In this document: in pieces, positions 32,952-42,053 of the stretch | Layout of the letters: each line of letters opens with the position of its first letter | How positions within the stretch are numbered: the first letter of the stretch is position 1 | Source: Stackebrandtia nassauensis DSM 44728 | GTDB taxonomy: Bacteria > Actinomycetota > Actinomycetes > Mycobacteriales > Micromonosporaceae | Reading direction: 5' to 3' | NCBI RefSeq assembly: GCF_000024545.1 | Contig: NC_013947.1 | Span: 6,777,558-6,841,557, forward strand | DNA: 64,000 nucleotides | The notes under the pieces: generated by a model | What the model was told of the DNA's origin: nothing | The model's database searches: none | Seen by the model: the letters and a program-made list of their open reading frames with translations, nothing else | Translations under genes and position numbers: made by a program

Positions 32952-35546
32952 TTGAACGTCGACCGCTTGACGACCAAGAGCCGGGAGGTCATCTCCACCG
33001 CCGCGACCAGCGCCGCCGAGTCCGGGCACGCCACCGTCGAGTCCTGGCATCTGCTGTCGGCACTGCTGGCCGTCGACGGATCGACCGCTCCCGGACTGCT
33101 GCGCGCCGTGGGCGCCGACCCGGGCGCCCTGACCACCGCCGTCGAAGCCGGACTGCGCGCGCTGCCCAGCGCCCGCGGCTCGTCCGTCGGTGAACCCTCG
33201 ATGTCGCGGGAACTGCTCAACGCGATCAACTCCGCCGACCGCATCGCCGACGCCGGTGGCGACGAGTACGTCTCGACCGAACACCTGCTGGCCGGGCTGG
33301 CCCGGGTGGGTGGGCCGTGCGGCGACGCCCTGGCCGAGGCCGGGGCCACCGAGAAGAACCTCATCGAGGCGTTCCCGGCGATCCGGGGCGGCGATCGCAA
33401 GATCACCAGCTCCGACCCGGAGGGCAGCTTCAAGGCGCTGGAGAAGTACGGGATCGACCTGACCGCCGCCGCCAAGGAGGGCAAGGTCGACCCGGTCATC
33501 GGCCGCGACACCGAGATCCGCCGGGTCATCCAGGTCCTGTCGCGCCGCACCAAGAACAACCCGGTCCTCATCGGCGAACCCGGTGTCGGCAAGACCGCCA
33601 TCGCCGAGGGCCTGGCGCAGCGCATCATCGCCGGGGACGTCCCCGAGTCGCTGCGCGACCGCAAGGTCGTGTCGCTCGACCTGGGCGCCATGGTCGCCGG
33701 AGCCCAGTACCGGGGCCAGTTCGAGGAACGGCTGAAGTCGGTGCTGGAGGAGATCAAGGCCTCCGACGGCCAGATCATCACCTTCCTCGACGAACTGCAC
33801 ACGATGGTCGGCGCGGGCAAGTCCGAGGGCTCCATGGACGCGTCCAACATGCTCAAACCGATGCTGGCGCGCGGCGAACTGCGCATGGTCGGTGCCACCA
33901 CACTGGACGAATACCGGCAGCACATCGAGAAGGACGCCGCCCTGGAACGCCGGTTCCAGCCGGTGCTCGTCGGCGAACCGTCCACCACGGACACCGTCGG
34001 GATCCTGCGCGGCCTCAAGGAACGCTACGAGGTCCACCACGGCGTCCGCATCACCGACGGCGCCCTGGTCGCCGCCGCCTCACTGTCCGATCGCTACATC
34101 ACCGACCGGTTCCTGCCCGACAAGGCCATCGACCTCATCGACGAGGCGGCCTCCCGGCTGCGGATGGAGATCGACTCCCGTCCGGTCGAAGTGGACGAGA
34201 TCGAACGCGCCGTCAAACGGCTCGAGATCGAGGAGATGGCGCTGCAGAAGGAGGCCGACGAGGCCTCGGCCGAGCGGTTGGAACGACTGCGCCGCGAACT
34301 GGCCGACAAACGCGAGGAGCTGTCGGCGATCTCGCAGCGCTGGGGCGTGGAGAAGGAGCACATCACCGCGATCTCCCAGATCAAGGAGGAGCTGGAGCAG
34401 CTGCGCGGCGAGGCCGAGCGGGCCGAGCGCGACTCGGACCTGGCCAAGGCCTCCGAACTGCGCTACGGCCGGATCCCGCAGCTGGAACAGCGACTGATCC
34501 AGGCCGAGTCCGAGCTGGCCAAGCTGCAGAACGACGGCTCCATGCTCAAGGAGGAGGTCGAGAGCGACGACATCGCCGAGGTCGTGGCCTCCTGGACCGG
34601 CATCCCGGCGGGCAAGCTGCTGGAGGCCGAGACCGCCAAACTGCTGCGCATGGACGAGGAGCTGACCCACCGGGTCGTCGGCCAGGACCGCGCGGTGGCC
34701 GCGGTGTCCGACGCGGTCCGCCGGGCCCGCGCGGGCATCGCCGACGAGAACCGGCCCACCGGCTCGTTCCTGTTCTGCGGTCCCACCGGTGTCGGCAAGA
34801 CCGAACTGGCCAAGGCGCTGGCCTCGTTCCTGTTCGACGACGAGCGCGCCATGGTGCGCATCGACATGAGCGAGTACTCCGAACGCCACTCGGTGGCCCG
34901 GCTGGTCGGCGCCCCGCCCGGCTACGTCGGCCACGAGGAGGGCGGCCAGCTCACCGAGGCGGTGCGCCGCCGTCCGTACTCCGTCGTGCTGCTGGACGAG
35001 GTCGAGAAGGCCCACCCCGGCGTCTTCGACACCCTGCTCCAGGTCCTCGACGACGGACGGCTCACCGACGGCCAGGGCCGCACGGTGGACTTCCGCAACA
35101 CGATCCTGATCCTGACGTCCAACCTGGGGTCCTCGGCGATCGCCGACCCGACGCTGAGCCCGCACGAACGCTCCGAAGCGGTGCTGGCCAACGTCCGCGA
35201 CCACTTCAAACCCGAGTTCCTGAACCGGCTGGACGACATCGTCGTGTTCGACGCGCTGTCCACCGACGAACTGAAGTCCATAGTCGACGTTCAGCTGCAC
35301 CGGCTGTCGGAGCGGCTGGCCAACCGGCGCCTCCACCTGGAGGTCGACGACGCCGCCCGCGTCTGGCTCGCCGACCGCGGCTTCGACCCGGTCTACGGGG
35401 CCCGGCCGCTGCGGCGCCTGATCCAAAGCGCCATCGGCGATCCGCTGGCCCGGCAGCTGCTGGCCGGAGACATCACCGACGGCGACACGGTGACGGTCAG
35501 CGTCGCCGAGGACGGCGGTTCCCTGGTGCCACGGAAACGTCCCTGA
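32952..35546 (+). CDS. clpB: ATP-dependent disaggregase ClpB
   Basis: 864 residues. Clp-N repeats lie at about 1-145; AAA1 has GEPGVGKT near 208 and the pore loop [17 protein letters not shown]; the coiled-coil M domain is at about 400-525 ([20 protein letters not shown]); AAA2 has GPTGVGKT near 610 and [20 protein letters not shown]. The long M domain distinguishes ClpB from ClpC. It refolds aggregated protein with DnaK. The start is TTG 32952, with GGAGG eight bases upstream giving [13 protein letters not shown]; the frame is open 57 bp further upstream, into the HAIR element. Control by HspR is indicated by the operator. Confidence 0.95.
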   Translation: MNVDRLTTKSREVISTAATSAAESGHATVESWHLLSALLAVDGSTAPGLLRAVGADPGALTTAVEAGLRALPSARGSSVGEPSMSRELLNAINSADRIADAGGDEYVSTEHLLAGLARVGGPCGDALAEAGATEKNLIEAFPAIRGGDRKITSSDPEGSFKALEKYGIDLTAAAKEGKVDPVIGRDTEIRRVIQVLSRRTKNNPVLIGEPGVGKTAIAEGLAQRIIAGDVPESLRDRKVVSLDLGAMVAGAQYRGQFEERLKSVLEEIKASDGQIITFLDELHTMVGAGKSEGSMDASNMLKPMLARGELRMVGATTLDEYRQHIEKDAALERRFQPVLVGEPSTTDTVGILRGLKERYEVHHGVRITDGALVAAASLSDRYITDRFLPDKAIDLIDEAASRLRMEIDSRPVEVDEIERAVKRLEIEEMALQKEADEASAERLERLRRELADKREELSAISQRWGVEKEHITAISQIKEELEQLRGEAERAERDSDLAKASELRYGRIPQLEQRLIQAESELAKLQNDGSMLKEEVESDDIAEVVASWTGIPAGKLLEAETAKLLRMDEELTHRVVGQDRAVAAVSDAVRRARAGIADENRPTGSFLFCGPTGVGKTELAKALASFLFDDERAMVRIDMSEYSERHSVARLVGAPPGYVGHEEGGQLTEAVRRRPYSVVLLDEVEKAHPGVFDTLLQVLDDGRLTDGQGRTVDFRNTILILTSNLGSSAIADPTLSPHERSEAVLANVRDHFKPEFLNRLDDIVVFDALSTDELKSIVDVQLHRLSERLANRRLHLEVDDAARVWLADRGFDPVYGARPLRRLIQSAIGDPLARQLLAGDITDGDTVTVSVAEDGGSLVPRKRP

Positions 35547-35607
35547 GCCCCCGCTGAATAGCCGCTTGACGTGAGTTGACCGCATAAGGCGAGATCACCA
35601 GTCCCTT

Positions 35608-35832
35608 GTGCACAGCTCCACAGCTTGGGTCTTCATCGGCGACTTCGTGGCCGCTAGGGGCGCACCGTTGAGCGATACCGACGCGACGTCGGCGACGAAC
35701 TTGGCGCGAGCCGCGGCGGCGCTTGGCCTGCGGCTTCCGGCCGCGCTGTGGGAGGCTCATGCGTTGTTTGGCGCGCGATCGGATCTGGTCGCGAACTTGG
35801 ATCCGTTGTCGACGCCCGCCGAGATGTTCGTG
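35608..35832 (+). pseudogene. SMI1/KNR4-like N-terminal remnant
   Basis: An open frame starting at GTG 35608 encodes a segment, ARAAAALGLRLPAALWEAHA and LFGARSDLVANLDPLSTPAE, that looks like the N-terminal helix of actinobacterial SMI1/KNR4 proteins. After MFV (residue 75) the similarity ends abruptly and the sequence turns into arginine-rich, biased translation that is antisense-like. The normal family length is 150-200 residues. The frame stays open into the next gene, but that part is not a protein. I read this as a truncated, probably non-functional gene. Confidence 0.5.
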
Positions 35833-35926
35833 CTTGGCTGGTGCGGGACGTGGGGACAGCGGGAAGGCAGACAGCGGCCAGCGCGAGAACTCGGCGCGAC
35901 GCCTGAGGCCACAGTAGGCTGGCGGC

Positions 35927-36538
35927 GTGTTCACGGTTCCAGGAAACGAGGTACCCGCCAGGCCGGGCGCCCTGTACGCGGGCGTCATCGCGGCGGTGTT
36001 CGCGTTGGTGGCGTCCGGTGCCGAGGGGTATTTCTGGCTCAGGATCTACAGCACCCTGACCGGGATGCTGCCGCCCGAGGCCGCCGCCGACAGCGAGGCG
36101 CAGCAGTCGCTGGCCGTGTGGAACGGGTTCCTGATCGCGATCGTGGTCGTCAGCATGCTGCTCAGCCTGATAGCGGCCGGTGGGGTCGCGTTCGCGTTGC
36201 GGGGTGCCAACGGCGGCCGGATCGCGGTGTGGATCGCCGGGGGTATCGCGATCGCCTGGCACCTGTGTTGCAGCGGGTACGTGCTGTTCTTCCGGACCAT
36301 TTTCGCGCAGGCCGCCGCCCAGTCCCGCACGGACGGGTACAACGGCAACGACGTGGACCTGAACGAGCACTTCCCGATGTGGCTGGTCGACTCGGCGATC
36401 GGCAGCGGATTCGCCGTGGGCATCGCCTCGATCGTGGCGGTCACGTTGATCGCCTTGCCGCCGGTCAACCGGTACTTCCGGGCGTTGCGGGCTCGGCCGG
36501 TGCCGTACGTGCCGCCCACCATGCCGGGGCAGTGGTGA
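35927..36538 (+). CDS. Hypothetical four-helix membrane protein
   Basis: 203 residues with four hydrophobic segments (about 14-38, 66-92, 97-125 and 150-175). The loops contain Asn and Asp, and the tail ends YVPPTMPGQW. No family is recognised. GTG 35927 gives MFTVPGNEVPARPGALYAGV, with no strong ribosome site. It is overlapped entirely on the other strand by the extended GDT1-like frame, which is unusual. Confidence 0.65.
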   Translation: MFTVPGNEVPARPGALYAGVIAAVFALVASGAEGYFWLRIYSTLTGMLPPEAAADSEAQQSLAVWNGFLIAIVVVSMLLSLIAAGGVAFALRGANGGRIAVWIAGGIAIAWHLCCSGYVLFFRTIFAQAAAQSRTDGYNGNDVDLNEHFPMWLVDSAIGSGFAVGIASIVAVTLIALPPVNRYFRALRARPVPYVPPTMPGQW

Positions 36539-37128
36539 CCTAAGCCGCGGATCAGTTCCACGACCGCGATGACCGCGAACACTCCGAACAGGATCGCCGC
36601 TCCGCGCTGGATCCACTTGAGCGGGACGTAACGCACCACCACGCGTCCGAGCACGACCGCCAGCGCCGCGACGGTGATCAGTCCCAGGGCCGCGCCGGTG
36701 AACACCTCCCACGGAGCCGAGTAGTGGGCCGACAGCGCCGCCGTGCCCAGCTGCGAGGCGTCGCCCCATTCGGCGGCGAACAGGACGCCGAAGCTGGTGA
36801 ACACCGTGGGCCAGAAGGAGAGTCCGTTGCGACCGTTGCCGGTCTCGTCATCGTCGTCGGAAGCGAGACTCTCGCGGAACAGCAGCACGGCGCCCACCGC
36901 GAACAGCAGGGCCACAATGGAGAGCACCACCCAGGACGGCAGCAGGCCCAGCAGGCCACCGGCGGCGACGGCGATCGCGGTCTGCACCACGAAGGCCGCC
37001 GAGACGCCCAGCAGCACCGGGATCGGCTTGTACCGGCTGGACAGCACCAGCGTGGCCATCATCGTCTTGTCGGGCAACTCGGCCAGGAAGATCAGGCCGA
37101 AGGCCGCGAACAGCGGTACCCAGCTCAC
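36046..37128 (-). CDS. GDT1/TMEM165-family cation transporter with antisense read-through extension
   Basis: The first about 195 residues are a UPF0016/GDT1 membrane protein, with two copies of the family motif E-x-G-D/E-x-[ST] seen as LAELPDKTMMATLVL near the N-terminus and AAEWGDASQLGTAALS in the second half. The family moves Mn2+ or Ca2+ across membranes. The normal end, VVELIRGL, is reached without a stop: residue 196 is a TTA (36541-36543) directly beyond the convergent gene's stop, and the frame runs on for another 164 codons to 36046, antisense to the membrane protein. A one-base shift would meet TAG within the same TTAG. The start GTG overlaps larC's stop by four bases. The functional part is probably 36541-37128. 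Confidence 0.75.
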   Translation of the reverse strand: MSWVPLFAAFGLIFLAELPDKTMMATLVLSSRYKPIPVLLGVSAAFVVQTAIAVAAGGLLGLLPSWVVLSIVALLFAVGAVLLFRESLASDDDDETGNGRNGLSFWPTVFTSFGVLFAAEWGDASQLGTAALSAHYSAPWEVFTGAALGLITVAALAVVLGRVVVRYVPLKWIQRGAAILFGVFAVIAVVELIRGLGHHCPGMVGGTYGTGRARNARKYRLTGGKAINVTATIEAMPTANPLPIAESTSHIGKCSFRSTSLPLYPSVRDWAAACAKMVRKNSTYPLQHRCQAIAIPPAIHTAIRPPLAPRNANATPPAAIRLSSMLTTTIAIRNPFHTASDCCASLSAAASGGSIPVRVL

Positions 37129-38369
37129 GCGGCACCGTAGCTTTCGGCGGCCAGGCCGCTCGCCCGCGCCAGGACCACTTTGACCGGAAGGTCGAGCGCG
37201 GTGGCGGCGGCCTCGACGTCGGCGTGCTCCACCGACACGTTGACGATCCGGCCGTCGTCGCGGGCGAGCTTGACGCCGATCGTCTGTCCGTCGAGGACGA
37301 TCGAGCCGTACTCGCGGTCCAGCGCGTGTTTGCCGACCTCGTTGACCCGCAGGCCGATCGTGGAGGTGTGGGCGAAGATCGCCGAGCGGACCCGAGCCTC
37401 GACGTCGTGGCCACAGAGGACACTCAGGGTGTGGGCGGGGCGGCCCTTCTTCATCAGGATCGGGGTCAGCCAGGCGTCGCTGGCCCCGGCGGCCAGCAGC
37501 GCGGCCAGCACCTGCGGCCACAGTCGCGGGTCGAGGTCGTCGACGTTGGCTTCCATGACGAGGGCGGACGGGCGGTCACCGGCCGCCACGGTCGGGGCCG
37601 CGTGGTGGTGCCCGTGCGAGTGGGCGTGGTCGGCCCGGGTCGGCTGCGAGCCGAGCACCAGCCGCAGCACGTTGGCGCGTTCGGCCGGGTCACGCCCGCC
37701 CGCGCCGACCCCGACGGCGTCCACCGTCATCAGCGGCATGGTGCCGTAGGCCGTGGCGTGCGCGGCGATGATCGCGGCACCCGTGGGGGTGCAGGCCTCG
37801 TAGGACACCTCGCCCGCGACCGGCGCCTTGGCCCGCGACAGCACCGCGAGCGTCGCGGGCGCGGGCAGCGGGATGCCGCCGTGGGCGCCGCGCGTGACGC
37901 CGCCGCCCGCCGTCACCGCCGAGCACACGATCCGGCCCAGGCCCCGGTTCTCGGCCAGCCAGTGCAGTCCGGCGCAGGCGGCGACCACGTCGGCCAGCGA
38001 GTCGAGGGCGCCGACCTCGTGGAAGTGGACGTCGTCGAGCCGAACCCGGTGCGCGGCGGCCTCGGCGTGGCCCAGCCGGGTGAAGACGTCGATGGCCTTG
38101 TCGCGGACCGGTTGCGGCAGTGAGGCTTCGGTGATGAGCCGGACGATGCTGGCGTAGCGCCGGTCGATGGTGCTCTGCGGACAGTCGACGTCGACCTTGG
38201 TCGCGGCCAGGCCGTGCCGGGTGGTCTCGGTGGCTGTCAGCCGCACCGGCTCGACACCGAGAGCGTCCACACTGGCCCGCAGCACCTCCAGCGGCACCCC
38301 GGCGTCGACGAGCGCGCCGAGGAACATGTCACCGCTGGCGCCAGCGGCAGCGTCGATCCAGCAGATCAC
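37125..38369 (-). CDS. larC: Nickel-pincer cofactor biosynthesis protein LarC
   Basis: 414 residues. The family opens with CWIDAAAGASGDMFLGALVD and has HFHEVGALDSLADVVAACAG; a His-rich loop (DHAHSHGHHHAA, about residues 248-259) could hold nickel. LarC inserts Ni into the pyridinium-dithiocarboxylate cofactor of lactate racemase LarA, with CTP. In some bacteria it is encoded as two overlapping frames; here it is one frame. larB lies upstream in the same direction, but larE and larA are not in the window. It is followed by a coupled GDT1-like transporter gene. Confidence 0.9.
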   Translation of the reverse strand: MICWIDAAAGASGDMFLGALVDAGVPLEVLRASVDALGVEPVRLTATETTRHGLAATKVDVDCPQSTIDRRYASIVRLITEASLPQPVRDKAIDVFTRLGHAEAAAHRVRLDDVHFHEVGALDSLADVVAACAGLHWLAENRGLGRIVCSAVTAGGGVTRGAHGGIPLPAPATLAVLSRAKAPVAGEVSYEACTPTGAAIIAAHATAYGTMPLMTVDAVGVGAGGRDPAERANVLRLVLGSQPTRADHAHSHGHHHAAPTVAAGDRPSALVMEANVDDLDPRLWPQVLAALLAAGASDAWLTPILMKKGRPAHTLSVLCGHDVEARVRSAIFAHTSTIGLRVNEVGKHALDREYGSIVLDGQTIGVKLARDDGRIVNVSVEHADVEAAATALDLPVKVVLARASGLAAESYGAA

Positions 38370-38469
38370 GCGGGCTCCACCCTTCTCACGTCCGTCGTCA
38401 GGCGACGATTATCGCCGTCACCGACCGGCGGTGCAGCAGACTCGCCACGTGAGTTGCGGCACCACCGGC

Positions 38470-38904
38470 TCAGGTCAGGGCCCGCCGGACGTCCTCGACG
38501 GTCGCCGGGGAGAAGTAGTCGCGGATCGAGGTGATCAGCCCGTCCCGCACCCGGATGACCTGAACATAGGAGCTCTTGACCACCTCGCCGGTGCCGCTGT
38601 TGGCCATCGCCACCGTGAACTCCGGGATGATGACCTCGGGGTCGGCGGTCTCGTGGACCACGACCGTCGACTCGGACTGCACGGGCTGGTTCTCGGCGGC
38701 GGGGGTCGCGGCCCGCAGTCTCACGATCATGTCGCGGATCTCGTCGCGACCGGTGAACCGGTTGGGCACCGGCTCGGCCACGAACGGGAACTCGATGACG
38801 CAGTCGGGGGCGTACAGCGCGAGCTGCGCGTCGATGTCACCCTGCATTCCATACCAGACACTGCGCTCCCAGACCTGCCGCGGCGTCAGTCCCGCATCGT
38901 TCAC
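38470..38904 (-). CDS. SnoaL-like/NTF2-fold protein
   Basis: 144 residues of the SnoaL-like NTF2 superfamily: TPRQVWERSVWYGMQGDIDA, CVIEFPFVAEPVPNRFTGRD, VQVIRVRDGLITSIRDYFSP. These are small alpha+beta barrels used as isomerases, hydrolases or binding proteins. The start is GTG 38904, which overlaps the larB stop by four bases (GTGA), so it is translated with larB and belongs to the lar operon. Its role there is unknown. Confidence 0.82.
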   Translation of the reverse strand: MNDAGLTPRQVWERSVWYGMQGDIDAQLALYAPDCVIEFPFVAEPVPNRFTGRDEIRDMIVRLRAATPAAENQPVQSESTVVVHETADPEVIIPEFTVAMANSGTGEVVKSSYVQVIRVRDGLITSIRDYFSPATVEDVRRALT

Positions 38905-39683
38905 GTGAGGGCTCCCTTCGTCCTCACTATCCTCGCAGCACACACGGCCGCGCCAAAGCCATTATCGATGTTCACAACGGACACTCCGGGGGCGCAGGAG
39001 TTCAGCATCGTCAGCAGCGGCGCCAGTCCGCCGAAGGCGGCGCCGTAGCCGACCGAGGTGGGCACCGCGATCAGCGGCACCGCGACCAGGCCGCCGACCG
39101 CTGACGGCAGCGCGCCGTCCATGCCCGCCACGACGATGACGCAGTCGGCGGTCGCGAGGGTCTCGCGCGCGGCCAGCAGCCGGTGCAGTCCCGCGACGCC
39201 GACGTCGGAGATCTCCACCACCGACAACCCGAAGGCGCGGGCGGTGAAGGCGGCCTCGGTGGCGACTGGGAGGTCGGAGGTGCCCGCGCACAGGACGGCG
39301 ACGGTGCCCAGGTTCGGGGTGGGCAGGGCGCCGATCGCGACGATGGCCGCCAGCGGATCCTCGGTCACCGGCTCGGAGGTCGAGCGCAGGGCCGCGCGGG
39401 TCTCGTCGCTGGCGCGGGTCACCAGGATCGGATGCTCGGGGTGGGCCTGGCGCAGCCGGGCGGTGATGGAGAGGACCTGGTCCACCGTCTTTCCCGCCCC
39501 GTAGACGACCTCGGGTTCACCGGTGCGCAGCGGCCGGTGGGTGTCCACTTTGGCGAAACCCAGTTCGGCGTAACCGGGGCCGTCGGCGAAGACGCCGTCG
39601 GTCAGGCGCCGGGCCGCCTCGGTCACCGAACTCTCGCCGGACGCGACCGCCTCCAGCAGCGACCGGATCGCCTCGTTGTCCAC
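38901..39683 (-). CDS. larB: Nickel-pincer cofactor biosynthesis protein LarB
   Basis: 260 residues. The C-terminal half is the AIR-carboxylase-like fold (LCAGTSDLPVATEAAFTARA, VVAGMDGALPSAVGGLVAVP, IDNGFGAAVCAARI), and the N-terminus EAIRSLLEAVASGESSVTEA is specific to LarB. It carboxylates and hydrolyses nicotinate adenine dinucleotide, the first step to the nickel-pincer cofactor. The start GTG 39683 is preceded by GGAGGG. larC lies further downstream, with the SnoaL-like gene and a 100-bp gap between them. Confidence 0.9.
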   Translation of the reverse strand: MDNEAIRSLLEAVASGESSVTEAARRLTDGVFADGPGYAELGFAKVDTHRPLRTGEPEVVYGAGKTVDQVLSITARLRQAHPEHPILVTRASDETRAALRSTSEPVTEDPLAAIVAIGALPTPNLGTVAVLCAGTSDLPVATEAAFTARAFGLSVVEISDVGVAGLHRLLAARETLATADCVIVVAGMDGALPSAVGGLVAVPLIAVPTSVGYGAAFGGLAPLLTMLNSCAPGVSVVNIDNGFGAAVCAARIVRTKGALT

Positions 39684-39722
39684 ACGCCCTCCTGCGGTTC
39701 GCACAGCCCGATTTCGCCCAGT

Positions 39723-39737
39723 ATGCTTCCGAAGCAT
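39723..39737. promoter_or_regulatory. 15-bp palindrome over the glpQ-like start
   Basis: ATGCTTC-C-GAAGCAT, seven-base arms with one central base, lies between the divergent larB and glycerophosphodiesterase genes. Its last two bases are the first two of the latter's ATG. It could be an operator or a translational control hairpin. Confidence 0.5.
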
Positions 39738-40461
39738 GCCGGAGCCCATGGTGGTCGCGCATCGCGGAGCGAATGTCAATCTGCCGGAACAAAGCCTCGC
39801 CGCTTACGTCGAAGCCATAGACGTTGGCGCCGACGCGATCGAGTGTGATGTTCGCCTCACCAAGGACGGACACCTGGTCTGCCACCACGACCGGACCATC
39901 AACCGCACCAGCGACGGCAAGGGCGCGATCGCGGAGCTCACCCTGGCCGAGTTGCAGAAGTTCAACTTCGCCCGCAAGAACGCCCCCGCCAGCGAACACC
40001 ACCAGATCCTCACCTTCGAGGCACTGTTGCGCCTGATCAGCGAGGCGCCGCGCACCATAACGATGCTCATCGAGGCCAAGCACCCGTCCCGCTACGGCGC
40101 CCGGATCGAGCACGCGCTGCACGAGTCACTGGCCAAGTTCCCGGGTCTGGACGTGATCGTGATGTCCTTCGCCCGCGCCGCCGTCACGCGATACCGGACC
40201 CTCGACGCCGAGGTGCCACTGGTGTGGCTCTTCGAATACCCGGTCGGGGGACCCCCGCCGGGGGCGACGATTCTGGGTCCCCGCATCGACGTGCTGCGGG
40301 CCAAGCCGCGGTTGATCGAACGGGCCCACGCCGCCGGACAGCGCGTGTTCGTGTGGACGGTCAACACCCCTGAACAGGTGAAATACGTCCGCGACGCCGG
40401 AGCCGACGCGATCATCACCGACGATCCCGCCATGGTTTTGCGGGCCCTGGGAAGGGTCTGA
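39736..40461 (+). CDS. Glycerophosphodiester phosphodiesterase
   Basis: 241 residues, GDPD family, TIM barrel. Motifs: VAHRGANVNLPEQSLAAY, IECDVRLTKDGHLVCHHD (metal and catalytic His) and IEAKHP. It hydrolyses glycerophosphodiesters to glycerol-3-phosphate and an alcohol. No signal peptide, so cytosolic. The ATG at 39736 overlaps a palindrome; an ATG four codons later is the alternative. Confidence 0.93.
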   Translation: MPEPMVVAHRGANVNLPEQSLAAYVEAIDVGADAIECDVRLTKDGHLVCHHDRTINRTSDGKGAIAELTLAELQKFNFARKNAPASEHHQILTFEALLRLISEAPRTITMLIEAKHPSRYGARIEHALHESLAKFPGLDVIVMSFARAAVTRYRTLDAEVPLVWLFEYPVGGPPPGATILGPRIDVLRAKPRLIERAHAAGQRVFVWTVNTPEQVKYVRDAGADAIITDDPAMVLRALGRV

Positions 40462-40663
40462 GACCAACGCCATACACAATTGGGCCATATTTCGGTTGAC
40501 GGGTGATCAGCCACGCGGAGGACACGCGTGCCGAATCGGCGGATCAGCGGTATCTTCTAGACGGATCTGCTCGCTGTTTGACGGATCCTCGGTTGACAAT
40601 GTGTTCGGCGAAAGCGACCAATCGGGTCAGGTGACCCGGTGACGCTCACAGTGGGAGGCGACC

Positions 40664-41158
40664 ATGCACACGATGGTCAACACCCCTGCGTCCTGGCAGG
40701 CACGGGTGCCCCATCACGCCCGCAGTGCTGCCGCCGTGCGCCGCTGGCTGGCCGGACTCGCCGGTGACCTGCACTCCCAGCACCTCGCCGACCTGCACGC
40801 CGTCGCCACCGAACTGATCTGCAACGCCGTGCGGCACGCCACCCCGCTGCCCGACGGCGACCTGTCCGTCCACTTCCAGATGAACGGCGGCACCATCGAG
40901 TTCGCCGTCACCGACGGCGGCGCCAGCACCCGGCCGTTCGTCCGGGCCCTGAACACCAGCGCCTCCGACGGTCGCGGCCTGCTCATCGTCACCGCCCTGG
41001 CCGAACAGTGGGGGGTGCGCGACGAGTCCGGCGGCCGCACCGTGTGGGCCCGGCTCACCGGCACCGACGTGCCACCACTGGACGAGGTCGACACCGAACC
41101 GCTGGGCGCTCCGGCGAACAACCGGGCCAAGACGGACACCACTAAGCTGTCCCAGTGA
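40664..41158 (+). CDS. SpoIIAB/RsbW-like ATP-binding protein
   Basis: 164 residues of the HATPase_c_2 group. The N box is LHAVATELICNAVRHATPLP, followed by VTDGGAST and the G2 loop SDGRGLLIV. No membrane helix and no receiver are present. In actinomycetes such stand-alone domains act as anti-sigma kinases or sensors in partner-switch pathways; a cognate anti-anti-sigma gene is not adjacent. It overlaps the downstream DUF5926 gene by four bases (GTGA). Confidence 0.85.
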   Translation: MHTMVNTPASWQARVPHHARSAAAVRRWLAGLAGDLHSQHLADLHAVATELICNAVRHATPLPDGDLSVHFQMNGGTIEFAVTDGGASTRPFVRALNTSASDGRGLLIVTALAEQWGVRDESGGRTVWARLTGTDVPPLDEVDTEPLGAPANNRAKTDTTKLSQ

Positions 41159-42042
41159 GTAAGCGACGCAAACAACACCGCGCGACAGCGGCGAAGCCCG
41201 AGAAGACCAAGGTTCGCGACGTCTACGTCCCGCGGCCGTTCGCCGACCTTCCCAACGAGGGCGACTGGATCGCGATGCGGGAACTGCTGCCCGCCGCGAC
41301 CGCCCCGCTGACCGTGAAGCCCGAGTACGCCGACAAACTCGGCGACCGGCAGCTCACGCTCGCCACCGTGTTGCCGCTGGCCTGGCCCGCCATGAGCCGC
41401 GCCGACGGACAGGTCTTCGTCGCCATGCAGCGGCAGTTCCAGTCCGGGGACGTCAGCCGCGACATCGCCGCCTCGCTGCTGGCGGCACTGGACGCCGAGC
41501 CGGGGCACCCGGTCGCGGTGCCCGCGCGTCCCGGCGAGGGACCGCGGATGCAGGACGTCATCGAACTCAAGAGCCTCGAAGTGTCCATTCACGACACATT
41601 TGACTTCTGGCTCGGCGAGGACACCGACACCGACGACCCGCAGGTCAGCGCCAGCATGGAACGGGCCAACGCGTCGATCTACCCGACCAGCCGCCTAGAC
41701 GCCGCCAAGAGCGCCTACTGGTGCCAGACCCCCGACAACACCCACGTGCGCATCGTCCTGGAAGAGGACGAGGACGCCGCGCTGGCGGCACTGGCCCGGC
41801 TGCGCGCCGCCGAGGAACTCAAACTCGTCCCCGACTCCAAGTTCGCCGGGATGTTCCGCACCCACGGTGTGCTGATCCCGGTGTGGGACCTGGCCGCCGA
41901 CACCGTCGCCGACGACTGCGAGAAGCCGGTCACCGAGTTCGCGGTCCGCTACGCCGAGGCGCTGGCGAGCACCGAACCGCTGACCTCCGCCGAACGGCGC
42001 GCCAAGGACGGCCTCGTCGGACGACAGCTGAACCTGAGGTAG
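41155..42042 (+). CDS. DUF5926-family protein
   Basis: 295 residues. The N-terminus is basic (SKRRKQHRATAAKPEKTKVR) followed by DVYVPRPFADLPNEGDWIAM and later ELLPAATAPL, which is the DUF5926 pattern of actinobacteria; the C-terminus includes VLIPVWDLA. It is highly conserved among Actinobacteria and of unknown function. Coupled to the ATP-binding protein upstream by GTGA, and a membrane protein begins 11 bases downstream, so all three are probably one operon. Confidence 0.88.
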   Translation: MSKRRKQHRATAAKPEKTKVRDVYVPRPFADLPNEGDWIAMRELLPAATAPLTVKPEYADKLGDRQLTLATVLPLAWPAMSRADGQVFVAMQRQFQSGDVSRDIAASLLAALDAEPGHPVAVPARPGEGPRMQDVIELKSLEVSIHDTFDFWLGEDTDTDDPQVSASMERANASIYPTSRLDAAKSAYWCQTPDNTHVRIVLEEDEDAALAALARLRAAEELKLVPDSKFAGMFRTHGVLIPVWDLAADTVADDCEKPVTEFAVRYAEALASTEPLTSAERRAKDGLVGRQLNLR

Positions 42043-42053
42043 TCCGCATCCCC

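Noticed and set aside
34080..35585. 501-codon minus-strand frame under clpB
   Set aside because: Shadow of clpB; no conserved features.
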